Positions 33,674 to 48,800 of a stretch of 64,000 bases of DNA are shown here, in pieces; position 1 is the first letter of the stretch, and each line of letters starts with the position of its first letter. This DNA is from Strongyloides papillosus (Eukaryota; Nematoda; Chromadorea; Rhabditida; Strongyloididae), in assembly GCA_005656395.1 (NCBI GenBank), contig SRSI01000079.1, positions 434,001 through 498,000 of the forward strand, given 5' to 3'. Below the pieces are notes generated by a model. It saw nothing but the letters and a program-made list of their open reading frames with translations. It was not told the origin of the DNA and searched no databases. A program made the translations under genes and the position numbers.

Positions 33674-34801
33674 TTTCTTTTCAAAATCATAACAATAAAT
33701 TAATTTTTAAAAGTAATTTGCATAAATCATTTTAATAGTAAAATATTTATTTAATTTTAATATAACAGTCTGCGTTCATATCAAAAGGAAATATCCTCCA
33801 CCAACAATGTAGGAACGATTAAAGATTAAACAAATAACTGACAATTGATCCAGAACTTCTCTCTTCTAAAAACAAAAACTCATTCTTTTATATAGCTTTA
33901 TTTTAAATACCTTGTTATTTGGTCAAATATTGAATAAATTAAATAGAAATTTGATTTTTAAGTAGTTTATTTTAATCTTAATTCCCACGATTGCCAGATA
34001 CAACATTCGAAGTCCTATTGATACTGAAATCCATATGTGAATACAGCAAAAAGTAACTATACGAAGAAGAGTCCACTATGGGATAGTATAAACCTTCCGT
34101 TAGGAGTGAAAATGGTGGGAAAATACACCTAATGAAAATAGTAATAACCAACATAGACAGATTTACACCAGGAAATTTGCCAAATGGTACGAATAACACT
34201 TATCATCTGATTGATCAAAATAATATTAAAAAGTATACACTCCTTCTCAATGTACCGAGTGCCACCAAAAACTAAGGAACAAACGTATGTATGTACTCTT
34301 AAAAATCCTACACAAGGAGAAAGTTATCCATGAAGATACCACCACATGCTCCTCTATACTATGGTGAACAAAAATTTAAAGGTAATTGAATACCTGTTGA
34401 AACTGATAATTATTACCGAATAACAAACAGAAGATGAGTATTTCTAAAGATGGAAATTAAGCCCACTCGGGGAATTGCTTTAAAATACAATTATACGACG
34501 CACCGTGAATCATTGACAAGAAATAAAATACTACATAAAACAAAATTTTATTCACCAGATAAAATACTATATCACATACGACATATCTTACCACCAAAAA
34601 ATTCCATTCTCAACATTTCTCCACAGCACAACAATCTCCATAAATAAATTAATTAACCATCTGAAGGTAGTAAGAAAAACTACCACTTCCTAACCACCAA
34701 AAATTTAAAATAACAAAAACACCTGCCCGCGCCCTCCTTCACACACAACCAAACAATCATAGAATAGAAATAAAACATAAATCCAAACACCATAATATGA
34801 C
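33674..34801. other. Intergenic between divergent genes
   Basis: The spacer between C1GALT-like (minus) and dUTPase (plus) holds both promoters. Bases 33978-34199 have a 73-codon minus-strand open frame without an ATG, containing TEGLYYPIVDSSSYSYF. The composition is somewhat protein-like, but no splice context was established, so it is not called. Nothing else was recognised. Confidence 0.45.
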
Positions 34802-35524
34802 ATGTATCCCAAAGCGTTTCTCTGTTCTAAAGCGCTATTAAACCCATTGTCATCACCATACCCATCTCATTTCGTTTCCAAGTTATTTTTTACTTCATCT
34901 ATTTGGGAGAAATTCTGTACTAACACTAATATGGTCTCAACAACTGCTGAATCCCCTATCCAGTGTCCTGTTCCAGTAAAAAGACCATGTGTTGATATTG
35001 ATAAGGAATATGCTATGAAGGTGAGTATTGTATGGATGTGGTGACAATGTCCGTTTTTTTATCGCGATAATAACTTTGTTTTTTTTTAGGATGATAACAA
35101 TGATGTCATAAGATATGTCTTAGCTCACCCAGATGCTCTTGAGCCAAAGTATGGATCTCCTTTCTCTGCTGGAGCTGATTTGTATGCTGTTGAGGAGACA
35201 GTTGTTCCGGCGAAGGGTAAAGCTCTCGTCTCTACCGGATTGAAGGTCCAAATACCTGTTGGGTACTATGGAAGGGTTGCTCCACGTTCTGGATTGGCAA
35301 CGAAGAATTTCGTTGATGTTGGTGCTGGAGTTGTTGATTCTGACTATCGTGGTGTCATTCATGTTCTCCTCTTCAATTTCGGTGAGGAAGATTTCAAAGT
35401 TAACAAACATGACAGGATAGCTCAATTTGTTATGGAGAAAATTGGGCATCTGAGATATGAGAAGGTTGAGGATATCAACGAGACTGCTCGTGGTGAAGGT
35501 GGTTTTGGTTCCACTGGGGTTTAA
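34802..35524 (+). CDS. dut-1: dUTP diphosphatase (dUTPase)
   Basis: Exons 34802-35020 and 35090-35524 flank a 69-bp GT-AG intron (phase 0) and encode 217 aa. It hydrolyses dUTP to dUMP and pyrophosphate, keeping uracil out of DNA and feeding dTMP synthesis. All five trimeric dUTPase motifs are present in order: AGADLYA, PRSGLA, GVVDSDYRG with the catalytic Asp, RIAQFVMEKI, and the Gly-rich RGEGGFGSTG at the C-terminus. The first 43 residues, before an internal Met at 34931, are rich in Ser, Phe and Lys with few acids. They resemble a mitochondrial presequence. Use of both Mets would give mitochondrial and nuclear/cytosolic forms, as known for human DUT; here that is inference. An AATAAA-type signal follows near 35605. 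PPT1 begins 376 bp downstream on the same strand. Confidence 0.95.
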
Positions 35525-35900
35525 TTTTTTTAATTATTTTTTGAGACACTTTTTTTTGTATGTATTGCATATTAAATTTGTATAATCATTTTTTTTTGTA
35601 TAAGAAATAAAAAGCTATGAGGTTGTTGGTGTGTGTATATGTGATGGAAGGGCATTTGTTTCTAGTGTAGATGTTTATGTTGGAATATTGTTATTTGCCT
35701 TTGATAATTGCATCATCTTCTTGCAGAGTTTTCATCTTAGATAATTAACATTAATCATCACACTTTTTATTCTCTACAAAAGGCACTTTTATAATTTTCT
35801 GAGTAAATAGTTACCAAGATAAGATTATTCACCGGGGTATTATTTAACATAAAATATAACCTTTATCATTCATTCCTTAGTTTTGTTTGCTATTAAAAAG

Positions 35901-36897
35901 ATGATACTTTATCATTATTACTTAATTCTTTTGTTAATTGTCTCTGCATTTACAAAAGAAAAAAGAAGAGGTCTTGTTTACTTAACCAAGAAGAAGAGTT
36001 ACAAGAATGTTTCAACTCCGGTCGTTATGTGGCACGGAATGGGTAAGAATTGATAATTCATTTCACTCTTTAATACATTTATTAATCATTTTAGGTGATA
36101 GCTGCTGTAATCCACTTTCTATGGGGAGAGTAAAGAAATTAATTCAGGAACATTTACCTGGAACTTACGTACATAGTCTGATGCTTGGGTCTAATATATT
36201 TACTGATACCGAACATGGTTTCCTTGGGAATATGAATGATCTTGTCGAGGAGGCTTGTAGGAAGATTAAGGCTGATTCATATCTTAGAAATGGCTATAAT
36301 GGACTTGGATTTTCTCAGGGAGGTTTATTTATCAGAGCCGTTGCTCAAAGATGTCCGGACCCTCCAATGAAAAACCTCATATCTATTGGAGGACCACAAC
36401 AAGGAATATTTGGTTTCCCATATTGTACCGGACCAAAAAGATTATGCACAACCGTAAGTACCCTCCTCAACATGGGAGCATACCTAAGCTTCGTCCAAAA
36501 CAAAATTGTCCAAGCCCAATACTGGCATGATCCATTAGTTGATGACATTTACAAAGAAAAGAATATCTTTTTAGCAGATCTAAACAATGAAAAAGCAAAC
36601 AACAAAACATATAAAGAAAATATATTGAAACTTAAAAAATTAGTATTAATTAAATTCTCCAGAGACGAGATGGTTGTACCAAAAGAAAGTGAATGGTTTG
36701 GGTTTTATGATATTGATGGGAAGAGTGTCATTCCTATGGAGAATACAACATTATATGTTGATGATAAAATAGGGTTAAAGAAATTATCAGATTCTGGGAG
36801 GATCCATCTGTTAACTTGTAACGGAACCCATCTACAAATGTCAGAGGATTTTTTTATCAACAAAGTTATCTATCCATTTCTTAAGGAAGACAATTAG
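35901..36897 (+). CDS. ppt-1: Palmitoyl-protein thioesterase 1
   Basis: Exons 35901-36042 and 36095-36897 flank a 52-bp GT-AG intron and encode 314 aa, close to the usual ~306. It is a lysosomal alpha/beta-hydrolase that removes palmitate from cysteine during protein degradation. The ATG at 35901 opens a signal peptide (YHYYLILLLIVSAF). The join restores the family hallmark VVMWHGMGDSCCNPLSMG. The nucleophile Ser lies in GFSQGG, the acid is in the DPLVDDIYK segment, and the His is in GTHLQMS near the C-terminus. N-glycosylation sequons are present (for example NNKTY and NGTH). The cttag at 35880 could be a splice acceptor in the 5' UTR. Same-strand spacing to dUTPase would allow an operon, but no spliced-leader evidence is visible. 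Confidence 0.95.
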
Positions 36898-39800
36898 TCA
36901 TAGCTTTTTAATATACTTATTCTTTTGAATTTTTGAATGATAACGACCTTAATATTTACATATGAATACCAATGACTTTTTTTCTTAATTTTTTTGTATC
37001 AAGTATTTCTTAATACTTCATACTCATTAACATAAACTTTTTCTTTAAAATAAAGTGTATAAAAATGCAATACGTCAAGATTAAATAAAAATATAAATTT
37101 GAAAAAAAAGTTTCACTATATTTTTATTACTACAAAATGAAACAAAACATTTTTTAAAATCAAAATATATATTAATTTGATCTATCAACATTCCATCCTT
37201 TACAACTTCTAATATATTTTTACCAACTATTACTTTTTTATTAATGATAATGGTTCTAAATAACGTTTAAGAAGAAATCTCAAAAATTGTAAGGTGGTGA
37301 TCAAAAAATATCTTAAGCTGTACAAACTGGCACAGAATGGGTACTATATATATTTATGTATAAAAATATATAAGTATAGATATAAACATATATATATGTA
37401 TATATTTATAATATATTAATGACAAATGTATTAAGCTTAATGCGCAGTTTTAAGGAATGTATTTAGGGAAAATAATTATTTGGTTTTTACTGACACATTT
37501 ACAAAATTAGTTTTTTTTAACTATTATTTAGCACGAAAAAAAAAATTTATTGCTTTTTTTAACTTTATAGATTTATCTTTTAATTATGAAAAAAAATTTA
37601 GATGAAGTGAATTATTCTTCAATTCCTTTTTTAAATTTTACTATCTTGAATATATCATTATTGTTTAGGAATATACTATATATAAATAACGAAATATAGA
37701 TGATTTTTATCAAGGAGTAAAATGTTAATATTTTTAACAGATTATAATGAAAATTTTAAGCTAAAGTAAGCATATATCATTCTATCTTCATAACTTTTTT
37801 GTATATTGCGTAATTTGACAGCAACCACAATTGAAAAATCCTTATTATCCTGATGTATTAAAAAACAACTTTTTATCATCTCCCAGTTAATATCACGACT
37901 ACAAGGGCATAACATTTCACGCAATTTTTTTATTCACTCTTTTATTATATAAACTTTCTTTATTACTTTTTTTTAAATTCCATTTTGGTTCTCCTATTAA
38001 TGTTGTTCTTGAGAAAAAGATAGAAGGAGACAGATAACGATTATCTTTTATTATAACTCTCCTTTTACATTATAATAATAGAAACAACATTATTATATGT
38101 TACTTTTATTAAATCCCAAAAGTGCATTTTTACCTTTGAATATGGATAAAACTATTAATAGATATTCGTTACATAACATTCCTCGTAATCATACACCTTT
38201 CCTTCTCATACTTTGATCATCCACTCGTTCATTTAAAATTTAACGAAACAAAACTTTTTTATCAAATATTTTGTTATCCCCCAAAATTGTTTAACTATCT
38301 CATTATTCTTTCTATTTTTTCTACACACAATATGTATTTTAAATAATATTTTTTACGCAAACATAAACGGCAATAACAATATATAACGAAAAAATACATT
38401 TTTATTAAAATTTTTTAAATAGTACATTATAAAAAAATAACAAATTGTTTCCTTCTTTTTTTGGAGAAAAAAAATATATAGCAAAACCGGCAGGACATGT
38501 TAAAGCTTTTTTTTTATTTATATTTTTATTACATGTCTTGTAGTATTTATTTATATTTAACTATTTTCAACATAATACTTTATATCCTGTTTCTTTACAC
38601 ATTTTTTATGACCTTTTTTTGGATAAATAAGATATATACATAATATGCGCATATATGTCAAATATTTGATAGTAAATATCCTATATAAGATATAAAATTG
38701 ATATTTAATAAAGAATAGTACATTTATTTTTTCTTTCTTCAAAGCTTTTTCAATTTAAATGATATGAAAATAAATAAAAATGAGGATGTAACTATTGGTA
38801 TGGTGGAAATTTTTTACTTTTATTACTCCACTTACAAATGTATTGTTTTTTATTGGTAAACCATTCTTGAATCATTGATTTTTAAAAGGTTTTTTTTGTG
38901 GCAACCAAAAAAATGTGAATTCTTCCTTTTATTTATCTAAAATGATTCTTTTGATATTATTTTAGTGAAAATTAAACCAACTACGAATTTTATTTGTAAC
39001 AAGAACTTTTTTGTAATTTGAAAAAAAAATTAAATAAATTCTTTATCATTACTCATTGATGAGTGATCATAAACAGAGAGATGTTCTATGGTAACAAAAA
39101 TTTTGTTTTTTCTTGAGTAATTATTGAGGGAGAAATATAAGTACCAGAAATTAGAGACTTTATATGGTAAAAATAATCATATGTTTACTTTTTCTATTAG
39201 AATAGCACCAAATTCTAGACTTTATTTACTATTCTATAATTATTAATTTTAATTATTGATAATGATATCATTAAGTGATATTATTGTTCATTGTCTTTCC
39301 CCCTATCTAATGATGATGGTCAACTTTATTTATATACATCCCATGACTAACTTTTTATAATATGTTTTTTAAACCATCTCATCAGTTTTCATATTTGTTT
39401 ACATAACGCTTACTTAATCTTATTGAAAATAATAGAAGAACCTCACTTTTTCAACTACACCGTAAAATAACAATTGGTAGAAGTGTGAAGGGCCAAAAAA
39501 ATAGATTTTTGTGTATCTAAAAATAATATTGAAATGATATATTTATTTTAAATTCAATAGCCTGTGTATGCGTTTATTTTATTAAAGGTTACCCAAGAAT
39601 GTCTCAAGAAGTTTTAATAAACCATTCTTTTCCTTTTATCAACTTTATACATTAATTATCATCTCCTCTCCCCCCACAATAGATGGACTTTTTTATTACC
39701 ACCAGACACATACATAGGACAACAATTATTAGGACAAATTCTCTTAAATATTACTTCTAATTTCTTTCAATTCATCATTATTTTATCTCCAAAATTTAGG

Positions 39801-42800
39801 ATACCATCCATAAAATTTACCAACTCAATTTTTTTATCTACCCTATAATTCTACATATATTAAAAACCTCTTTTTTAACAGTACTCTTAGATGAAAGGAC
39901 CAAAAAATTAATAAAATTTCTCTCTAAATGTACGTTTAATAACTCATAGGGTTATTAATCATCTTAAACTATTTCTAAACATTTTTCTATAAATTTCTTT
40001 AAACATTATTAACTTTTATAACTTTACTAATATATTCATAGAAAATTTTTTTTTTCGTTGATTACCATCGTGAAGATGGATGAAAAAAATATAAAAAAAA
40101 AACCAAAATAAATAAGGAGCAATAAAGAATTATAAAATACTATTTCAAAGAACCATAGGCAATAAAATTAAACTTTAAAATTAATAAATAATAAATTTAT
40201 ATGATAAAAAAATACCTCAATAGTCGACCAAATAAAATGGTAATGCGCAACAATGTTGTTCTTTTACAATAAAAAATTAAATAAAAATTATTAATACAAA
40301 TATTGTTTTTTTTTCAATCATCCATATATTTCTATATATGCATAACTTTTGAAAGTCTAATAAATAAATAACAAAAGTTGTTGTATCAAAATGTGTTTTA
40401 TTTTTATATAATATTTAACTTTAAATTAAACATTCAATTTTTAGTGTATACAGTTTAAATGAATAAACTTATAAAATGTATTAGTCTCATTTTTTTGGCC
40501 TCAATTTTTAATTTTTAGTTTTTATGATATAGCCATAAAATATTATGTGTAAAGTTTAGTTTTTTTAATTATATTACAATTTGAAAGATAACTACATTTG
40601 GGATTAATTGACTACTAATTTGTTTTTTATAAAGTTCTAAACTTTTATCTATTAATTTATGAATAATAAAGGACATTTATTGGGTACGCCTTTATCTTTA
40701 AGTGCAAAAGATAAAAAATATAATATATTTTTTCGTATAATATTTTTTTATTTGTTGGAATGTCATAATTATATATAAAAAGTAATGAAATAATTTAAGA
40801 AAAATTTCTTTTACTGATGTCATCCTCAGTTCCCTCAAGAATGCGCATTTGACGTCAATAAGCTCATTTTTTACTTCAACTTCCATACATACTAAAATTT
40901 ACTGAAAAAAGCCAAAAAAATAACGACCCATTCAAAATTCATTCATTCATACCACTTTTTATCGCTTTCTAAAACAATAAAAAAAATTAACTAAAATAAA
41001 TAAATAAATAAAATAGCTATTAAATAGAAAAACTCCGAAGAATTAAATGGAAAATAATATTAAAACTTGTATTGCGGAGGAGGATGTAATGTAAAAGAAA
41101 TTTGTCGTTTTTTTTGACTAGACACATGCCATTGGTCCATAAACTGCGCAACCTACATTCGTCCCATATTTAAACATATAAATATATCCTAAACTTGATA
41201 GCTATTTTTTTAACCATTATTTATTATTCTTTTTTCAAAAATAGTCAAACTCTTCGTTTTTAAATTATTTACTTCCGTTCATTTATCATTTATACATGTA
41301 TATATACGTACAAAATAAGTATGTACGAGTAAAAGTTATTTTATGAAAATAGTATTGTCTTCTTATCCTTCATCATCATCCTTTTCCTTTTTACTTATAA
41401 AAGTGCATCTAATCTTAATTATAATTTTATCACCAACCATAAAAATGTAAATTTTTTAAGCTTTGTTGAGATAATTTTTAAGAATTTTAAACTTTTTGGT
41501 ATTTCTTTATTGGGTCAGATATCTATTATTATCATCTGTTATTATTATCTTTTTATTTGAATAAATAAGGCGGAGGTACTAAAGATATTATTATGTAGTG
41601 TGGTAGTAAATTTCCTAGCTAATCCTTTTAATATTATTGATAATTTAAAAGTATATACTTTTACTTATAGAGATGTTTTTTGTATTTAAGGATATTACGA
41701 AAAAATTTGCAGGAAATCTCTATTATAGCGTAAAAATAAACAAATAATATGAAAAATATTTAAATATATAAATTTAATATAAAATTTTATTGTATTACAT
41801 AAAAAAGAAGGGTTTCATATGAAGGGGTCTGTAGGCGTAAAAGATAAAATAAAAATAAAATAAAAACTTTTATAATTTAATATATCTTTATCTAAAATTC
41901 CTTTTAATTGATAATCAAAACTATTTTTAGCACAAACACTTCCTTCTCCAACAAAACACTCATGATAGGAAAAAGCAAGCATGAGCTCATAATTTGTCAA
42001 GACAAAAAAACCTAAATTGTTTTTGAAATAAGAAAAATATCACATATATTACCATTAGTTTTTATGTACATATACACAAATTATCCCCTCATCACCTGCC
42101 GATCATATAATATATTTTTAAAATATCATTATCACTAAACAGCTGTTTTTTATCATTTTAAAATTTGTAGCATTTAGTTATCAAATATCTCTCTCTCAAC
42201 TTTTCACACATACACTCTTTAGTATAACAAATTCATTTATATATCATGTGGAAATTTCCTATTTTTTATAAATTAAAGAATAACAACTTGAAATTTGATT
42301 ATATTGTCAAATTAAAAATATATATTGTCTTTTATCTGATTTTTTTTACATCAACACTACCACCAAATAAAATATCATTCCTTTACATTTATCTTGAAAT
42401 TGGTTAAAAAAGAAGTAAAAATTCTTGTCACAAAATCCCTAAATTCTTAACTTTCTCTTTTCCTTGTATCTTGTAGACATTTAAATATATATGTATTTAT
42501 TGTTATCAGCATCATATTGGCGCACACATCTCTGAGCAATTTATTATATCAACGTAGCTAGCTTTATTATCAAACAAAAAACATAACATTTTATTTATAA
42601 TGTATCTTTACACCCAGATTTTTATCATCAAAACTTTTTTACTCATTTCTCTCTCTCTTCCATTCACTATATTATGTGTGATGAAAAAATATTTCATACA
42701 TATACATATCACTCAGACATTCTTTATTGTTTTTTTTTTCAAAAAATATTTCGATTGAGTAATCGGGTGTGTGTAGAGGCTCAAAAAATTAAATGGCAAA

Positions 42801-45800
42801 CATTTTTGATGGATAAAGTTCCTCCCGTCTGCGAGAGGTTTAGGTGGAATTAAATTACCTGGTGATTAAGATATTATAACATTTAAAACATACTCATTCA
42901 AAATGCTAATGATACTTAACATCTAGAAATACCGTTATTATATCTAGAATATAAAATATCATTTAATTAAAATTATTAAATATCGGAACGATAATCGACT
43001 TTCGTCTGGTGAATTTATTAAAATATTAAAGAAAAAAGTAAAAGTTGGTAGCGGAAAATAAATGATAAGAAAGTATTTTAACGTTTATATACTATCATCA
43101 ATAAAATACATATAATATCTCGGTTTTTTATGGCAAAACAGATGATTTTTAAGAAAGTTATTGTTATGTGATTGATGAGATTAGTTAATAAAAGAGATAA
43201 TAAAAATTTATATACTTTTATCAGTGAGATATTTGTCAACAAGAGTGATATATCAATTTTTTTAACATGCCTAAAGAATCTTTGCAAATTAATTTCCACA
43301 TTCTCTCCCATCCCATTCTCAAGAACATCCTTCTCTCTCTCCTCCAACCTAATTTCCCACAACAACAACAATTCATTAAAAACCTCTATTAACTTTTTTC
43401 CGTTCCCAAAATTTCAACATCCTAATTATTAAACTCCAAACCACTCTCATTAAACTATCATAATATCGTTAATGGAGCTAATCTATTAAAAATAACCAAG
43501 AAAATTTTTTCCTCATTTCCCAATCTTCACGACTACACTTTTATCAATATATTATCATTTCTTTCCCAACTTCTCAAACCAAAAAACAGTTGTTCATATT
43601 ATATAGACACGCATCTAAATATCATTACCCTTTGGTATAACTCTTATCTATTTCCATATTTCCTATAACAACATCCCACAAACTTTAGACCCTTAAAAAA
43701 TAAATGAGTAATTGTTTTAATTTTTTACCATTGATTATTAACATTTTAATTTATTTTTATTAGATATATGTACTTTTTTCTTTTATCACAAAACTTTTGT
43801 AATGGTGGTTGGATAGAAATTTAGGCAATTGATAGAATGAAAGTATCTATTATCATACTTTGCGCCCTCCTCGACTCAAAAACAAGCTGAAAAAATGAGA
43901 AGTAAACTAAAAAACGAAACAAGCAAAGACTCTTTTGAATGGTACTTCTTCATATCAATAGCCATGACTATTATATTATTTTGATCTCATTACCAATATT
44001 AAAATTTAATATACTCCTTCAACACACCCACACCATAAAAATACACCTCTTAATCGGTAATATTAGCTTCAATTGGTATATTTATATAATATATATTATA
44101 TCAGAAAAAGGGGGGATGGGAAGAGAGATGAGATGATACATTTTTATTAGTGATTCAAAAATTTACAACATCATTATACATGTATATATCAATTCTTTTC
44201 TACTTAATGACAAATTATGAACACTTAAAAACATTTAACATGCTTTATATTATATTATATTGACCAATAGACTTATCATTCGTTCCTTTCTTTTTGTTTT
44301 AGTTATTTTACTAAATTAACTTTCTAATGTTTTATACCTTCTTTTTAGTTTCATTACTATTATTATTATCATCCAAATACAATGTATAATGTTATGTTAA
44401 GGCATCCCTAATGACGTTCCTTATAACAACATAAAAATTATCCTTACTTTTTTTGCCCTTTCTTCAAAACAATATTTATTTTACGAATAATTTTTATGCT
44501 TTTTTTCTCGATGACTCTCTACTTAATCAGTCCATATTTTAAATTTTTTGTCCCCCTCCTTCTCATCTAATAACAACAATAATGTGTTCCGTTTTTCCTT
44601 TCCACAATAAAATATTGCTTCTTATCAAATTTTTGTCATTCCTCTCATCTACATTTTTTTAAATAAAATTGGCCAAAAAAAACCTGAACTTGATGTATTA
44701 GTATTTCTCTTTAAAATATCCTCTTTACATTCTTAATTATCATCCACTCATTTCCCATTTTTCTCATAAAATATTAATTTTAAAGAATATGTTACATTAT
44801 ATCAATATTGTTTAATATATATTTATTCAAAAGGCAAAAAAAACAACAAACTATCAGTAGTTTTATGTAGTTTATCATAAATGTAGCTAATTTTATTATT
44901 TTTTTTGGCAGTCTATGACATGTATACTTTTATGAGAATTATAGATTCATTGATATGATCATAAATGTATTGATAAAATTAAATTATTCCTAAAACAAGC
45001 CATTTTACGAATCTTAAAATAGTCATCAATTCTCTTTAATATAATATAATTTTATACTTTTTAATCATAACTTATATACACTATAAAAATGGAATAGGAG
45101 AAAAATGTTATATCTAATACAAAAATGTGTTCAAGAGTATCAAATTCTACATAAAAGTATTTATATCATTAGCAATTGTTTGTTGTTAACATATATATAA
45201 ATATAATATATTTAATCATATACAAAACTTTGCGCAGACCTTTTAAACTAAAAATTTTTGATAACACCATCCTATCATCGTTGATTTATATATATAGCAT
45301 GTGCGCTTCTATAATCACCTTTTTTGTTTGATTACCATAAAATATTCTTCATTTCTTTTCATATAAATATATGTACAAAATTATAGTGGATCATATATTT
45401 TGTTCTTTTACTTTGAAATTAATGTTAATGTAGGAAGCTGATAAGAATGCCTTCGTGTGGTACTACCTATTTTCGTTAGCTTTATGTATCATTTTATGTC
45501 GTTACCCTTCTTTATACTGTTTATATTATACCTTATTTTTTATGGATTTTTAATTATGAAATTATAATTTATTCTTATTATTCTAACGACTTTATCAATG
45601 AATCTTTTTTTATATATTTTTTTTGTATTCTCTTTTTCCATTTTTAATATAACAATAACAGAATAATAAATTTTTTTTGCCAAAATGTTTGGAAAATATA
45701 CATCAAAGAAGGAAAACTAATATTGAAAGGGAGAAAAATTGTTGGCATCCTAGTTATTTATAATACCCCATGAAATATGGATGATATTATTTTTGTGTCC

Positions 45801-48800
45801 ATTGAAAAAAGTATATCAATCTTTTTTACTATTTTATGTTGTGTGTTAATACCCTTAATATTATGTTTTGGGGAGGGTTAAATCTCTTTTTTTTATTAAA
45901 AATATTTTTTAATTTTTTTGGGGTTATTTTGAAGTTTTTTATTCATTCAAAAAGGAGATGGTGAGTGAAGGAGTCTCCTTCCTGAGAAGGCTAGTATCTT
46001 CTCCAATCACATATCTTTCACTATTAACTCCATTCCACCTCAAATTACACCACCATTTCCTCTTTCATCTCTCATCCAAAACATTTTCCCCAAGAAAAGT
46101 AAATACCAAACATCTTAATTTAAAAATCACGGAAAAAAACAACAAAATGCCATCATTTTTTTCTCCTAATCACCAAATAAATTAAATCTCTCTTCCTCAA
46201 CCCCTTATCATAACTACTTTTCACTATCATAATTGTAAATGACTATTTATATGTGTATGTGTCGTGGCTCATGAAACAACAATAAATAATATCATGTTCC
46301 TAACAACTCTAAATATATTTTTTTAAATATTACATCATAAAAAATGATTTTAATTTTTTTAAGACATATCGTATATACATATATATATTTTGATGTTTAA
46401 AAAAATATTTAGCACTTTTTTTTACCCTACCCTAAGTATTTTTACATAAATTGATGTCTTCATGAGATGAAATATGAAAAATGTTAAACCTTCCTCATGG
46501 TAATGAGGAGATGGGACCGGGAAAAATAACAAAAATTTATTTTTGTTTTCCTCAAACTATAAAAAAAATAAAAGAAAATAAGATTATTTAAAATTTGATA
46601 GAGAGATTATATGTATAATGATAATAATACTCAAAGGAGTAAAAAATGATAATAAAAAATTAACCTTTTCTTTTTTTATTTATTTATTCCAGAATAATTT
46701 CTTTTATTTTTTTGTTACCTGCTGATAAAAAAAGTGAGAAAAAGTAAATATTATCAAAATTTGTATATTTAAAAAATAAGAACCAAAGTTTAGGGGGTAT
46801 GGATATTATTGTGCATTTGAAGGAAAAAATATATATATAATAAATGTAATGATGATAACCTAAATATAACATTTGTTTTTTTTTCTTGTATTTGTTTTGT
46901 TGGATGATAATGTAATGCGTAACAACTTTTCCTCAAAATATGTTTTTCTCACTCAACTTCAGTGACCATTAATTAGAAGGAAATAAATTGTAGCTTTACT
47001 TTTATATTTTTATTTTTTATTTTTTGAAGATTTTTTATTCTATTCATATTTGAATGAAACTTTTATATATGCCTTCTCCTATAGAAATCAAGGTACATGT
47101 TCACGTATAACATCATCAACGGCATTTTTAAATTACCCATCCTCATATGACTGTTAACATATTACTAATGCAAACTCTCTATAAATATCCACACGTATAT
47201 TTATTTTTTTTAAAAGCACCAAATACCATTAACGTAAGCACTAGTATATATTTTTTATATTGTCAATCTCCCTACCACAAACTTTCCATATATACATATA
47301 TAAATATTTTTTCACGATGATCAAAAGAATATTACCCATTTATTAATAAATTTTAACCACAAAATGATAAAAAATCTCTAACAAACATTTTAATGTATTA
47401 TCTCAATCCATTTATAGTATGCCATTTTATAAATGGAATTTAATAGTATAGTCTCTTTGTGATATGTAGGTGTATGAAAAATTAATGAATCATAATACAC
47501 GTACAGATACCTCTATATTATGCACTTGTATATTACATTTTTATTTATTACTCCATTTTGAAGTATCCCATTAATATGCCATTTTATTACCTAATATTTT
47601 TTAACCTTTTTAGAAGGTGTATTGAAAGAGTCCTACTTATAATAAAAACACATTATTAATAATATAGCTGATATAATATAATGTGTCTTGTATAAAATTT
47701 ATTTGTAATGTAAATGTCACTGATATAAAATATAATTTTTATGATAAGGACATACCTGGTGCAGGTTATTTTCCTTTTTTTCTTTTGTTTTCTTAATTAT
47801 CTTTTTTAATCGTTCTTTGAAAACTTTTTGATTTACACTTGTTCTTATCAAAAAAATTATTTTATAACTTTTTCCTTTTTTATAGTATCATTAATAACCC
47901 TTTTGATTCGTTACTGGGGACAGTGATCAGTGATTAAGAGTAGTTATTATGTTGTTACCTCTTATGGTAGATGATATAACTACCGATACGTGTTTATAGA
48001 TTATTATCGTCGTTACCATATACTACATCAATACTACGAATAGTATTTTGAAGAAAAAAAAAGTTTCGCATTAGATATATTTTCCCTCCTTTATAGAGGA
48101 AATTAAAACATTTTAAATATGGAGTTATAAATGCTAATTGTATATATTAGTAATAATGAACAACACACTACTTATATAATAAAAAAACTTATTTTTTTCT
48201 CTCATTCTCCATCACCAATTTAAATATTACCACCAACTTGACCTCAAAAAGATAACACAAAATGCCAAGTTACTAAATTTCTGAATCATAAACATAAATT
48301 AGCATTTTTAAAACAACTATTTATCTAAACCTACAATTTTTTTTCTTACCACCCTATGAATAAACTATCCCTCTCCATACAATGGTACTAAAAATCATGA
48401 TCTCGGTATCGTTGTGTACCTTTGTATAGGTGTGATGTCTCATAAATATATTCTATTTTATTTTCCCAAAGTTAGCGCAATTATCAAAAAGAAGAAGGTT
48501 TTTTTATGTTTGAATTATTGTTATTAGAGATGTATAAAAATAAAAATTTTATATATATATAAATATATTAAATTTAATTGATATATTATATTGATAGAGA
48601 TTTTTGATGCCTTTTTATCTTTTTTATGATGGCTTTTGTTTCGTTGAAAATTTTTCATTCCACTTTTTTTTGTTCACGGAATCAGGAGGAAGTGGACGGC
48701 ATGGAGAGTGGGGTTTGAAGATAAATCAAATCAAGAAGTGAAAAAGTGTGTACAATAAATTATGATGTATATAGAGAAAGTTTTCAAGAATTTTTATACA

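Noticed and set aside
34802..36897. dUTPase-PPT1 operon
   Set aside because: Same strand and 376 bp apart, but no spliced-leader or outron evidence can be seen from sequence; kept only as a possibility.
42775..42860. GC-richer patch that might be a small structured RNA
   Set aside because: No box motifs, no clear stem pairing and no similarity to a known snRNA or spliced-leader RNA that I can see.
43894..45560. Two short hydrophobic frames (ending FEWYFFISIAMTII near 43980 and FVWYYLFSLALCII near 45490) that look alike
   Set aside because: Each is under 45 codons; resemblance of membrane-like segments in AT-rich DNA is expected by chance; no supporting splice structure found.
45958..46185. 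75-codon frame beginning at ATG followed by GTGAGT, with two small hairpins
   Set aside because: The frame has no domain. The ATG/donor context could be a 5' exon, but no matching acceptor exon was found; the hairpins are too short for a microRNA precursor.
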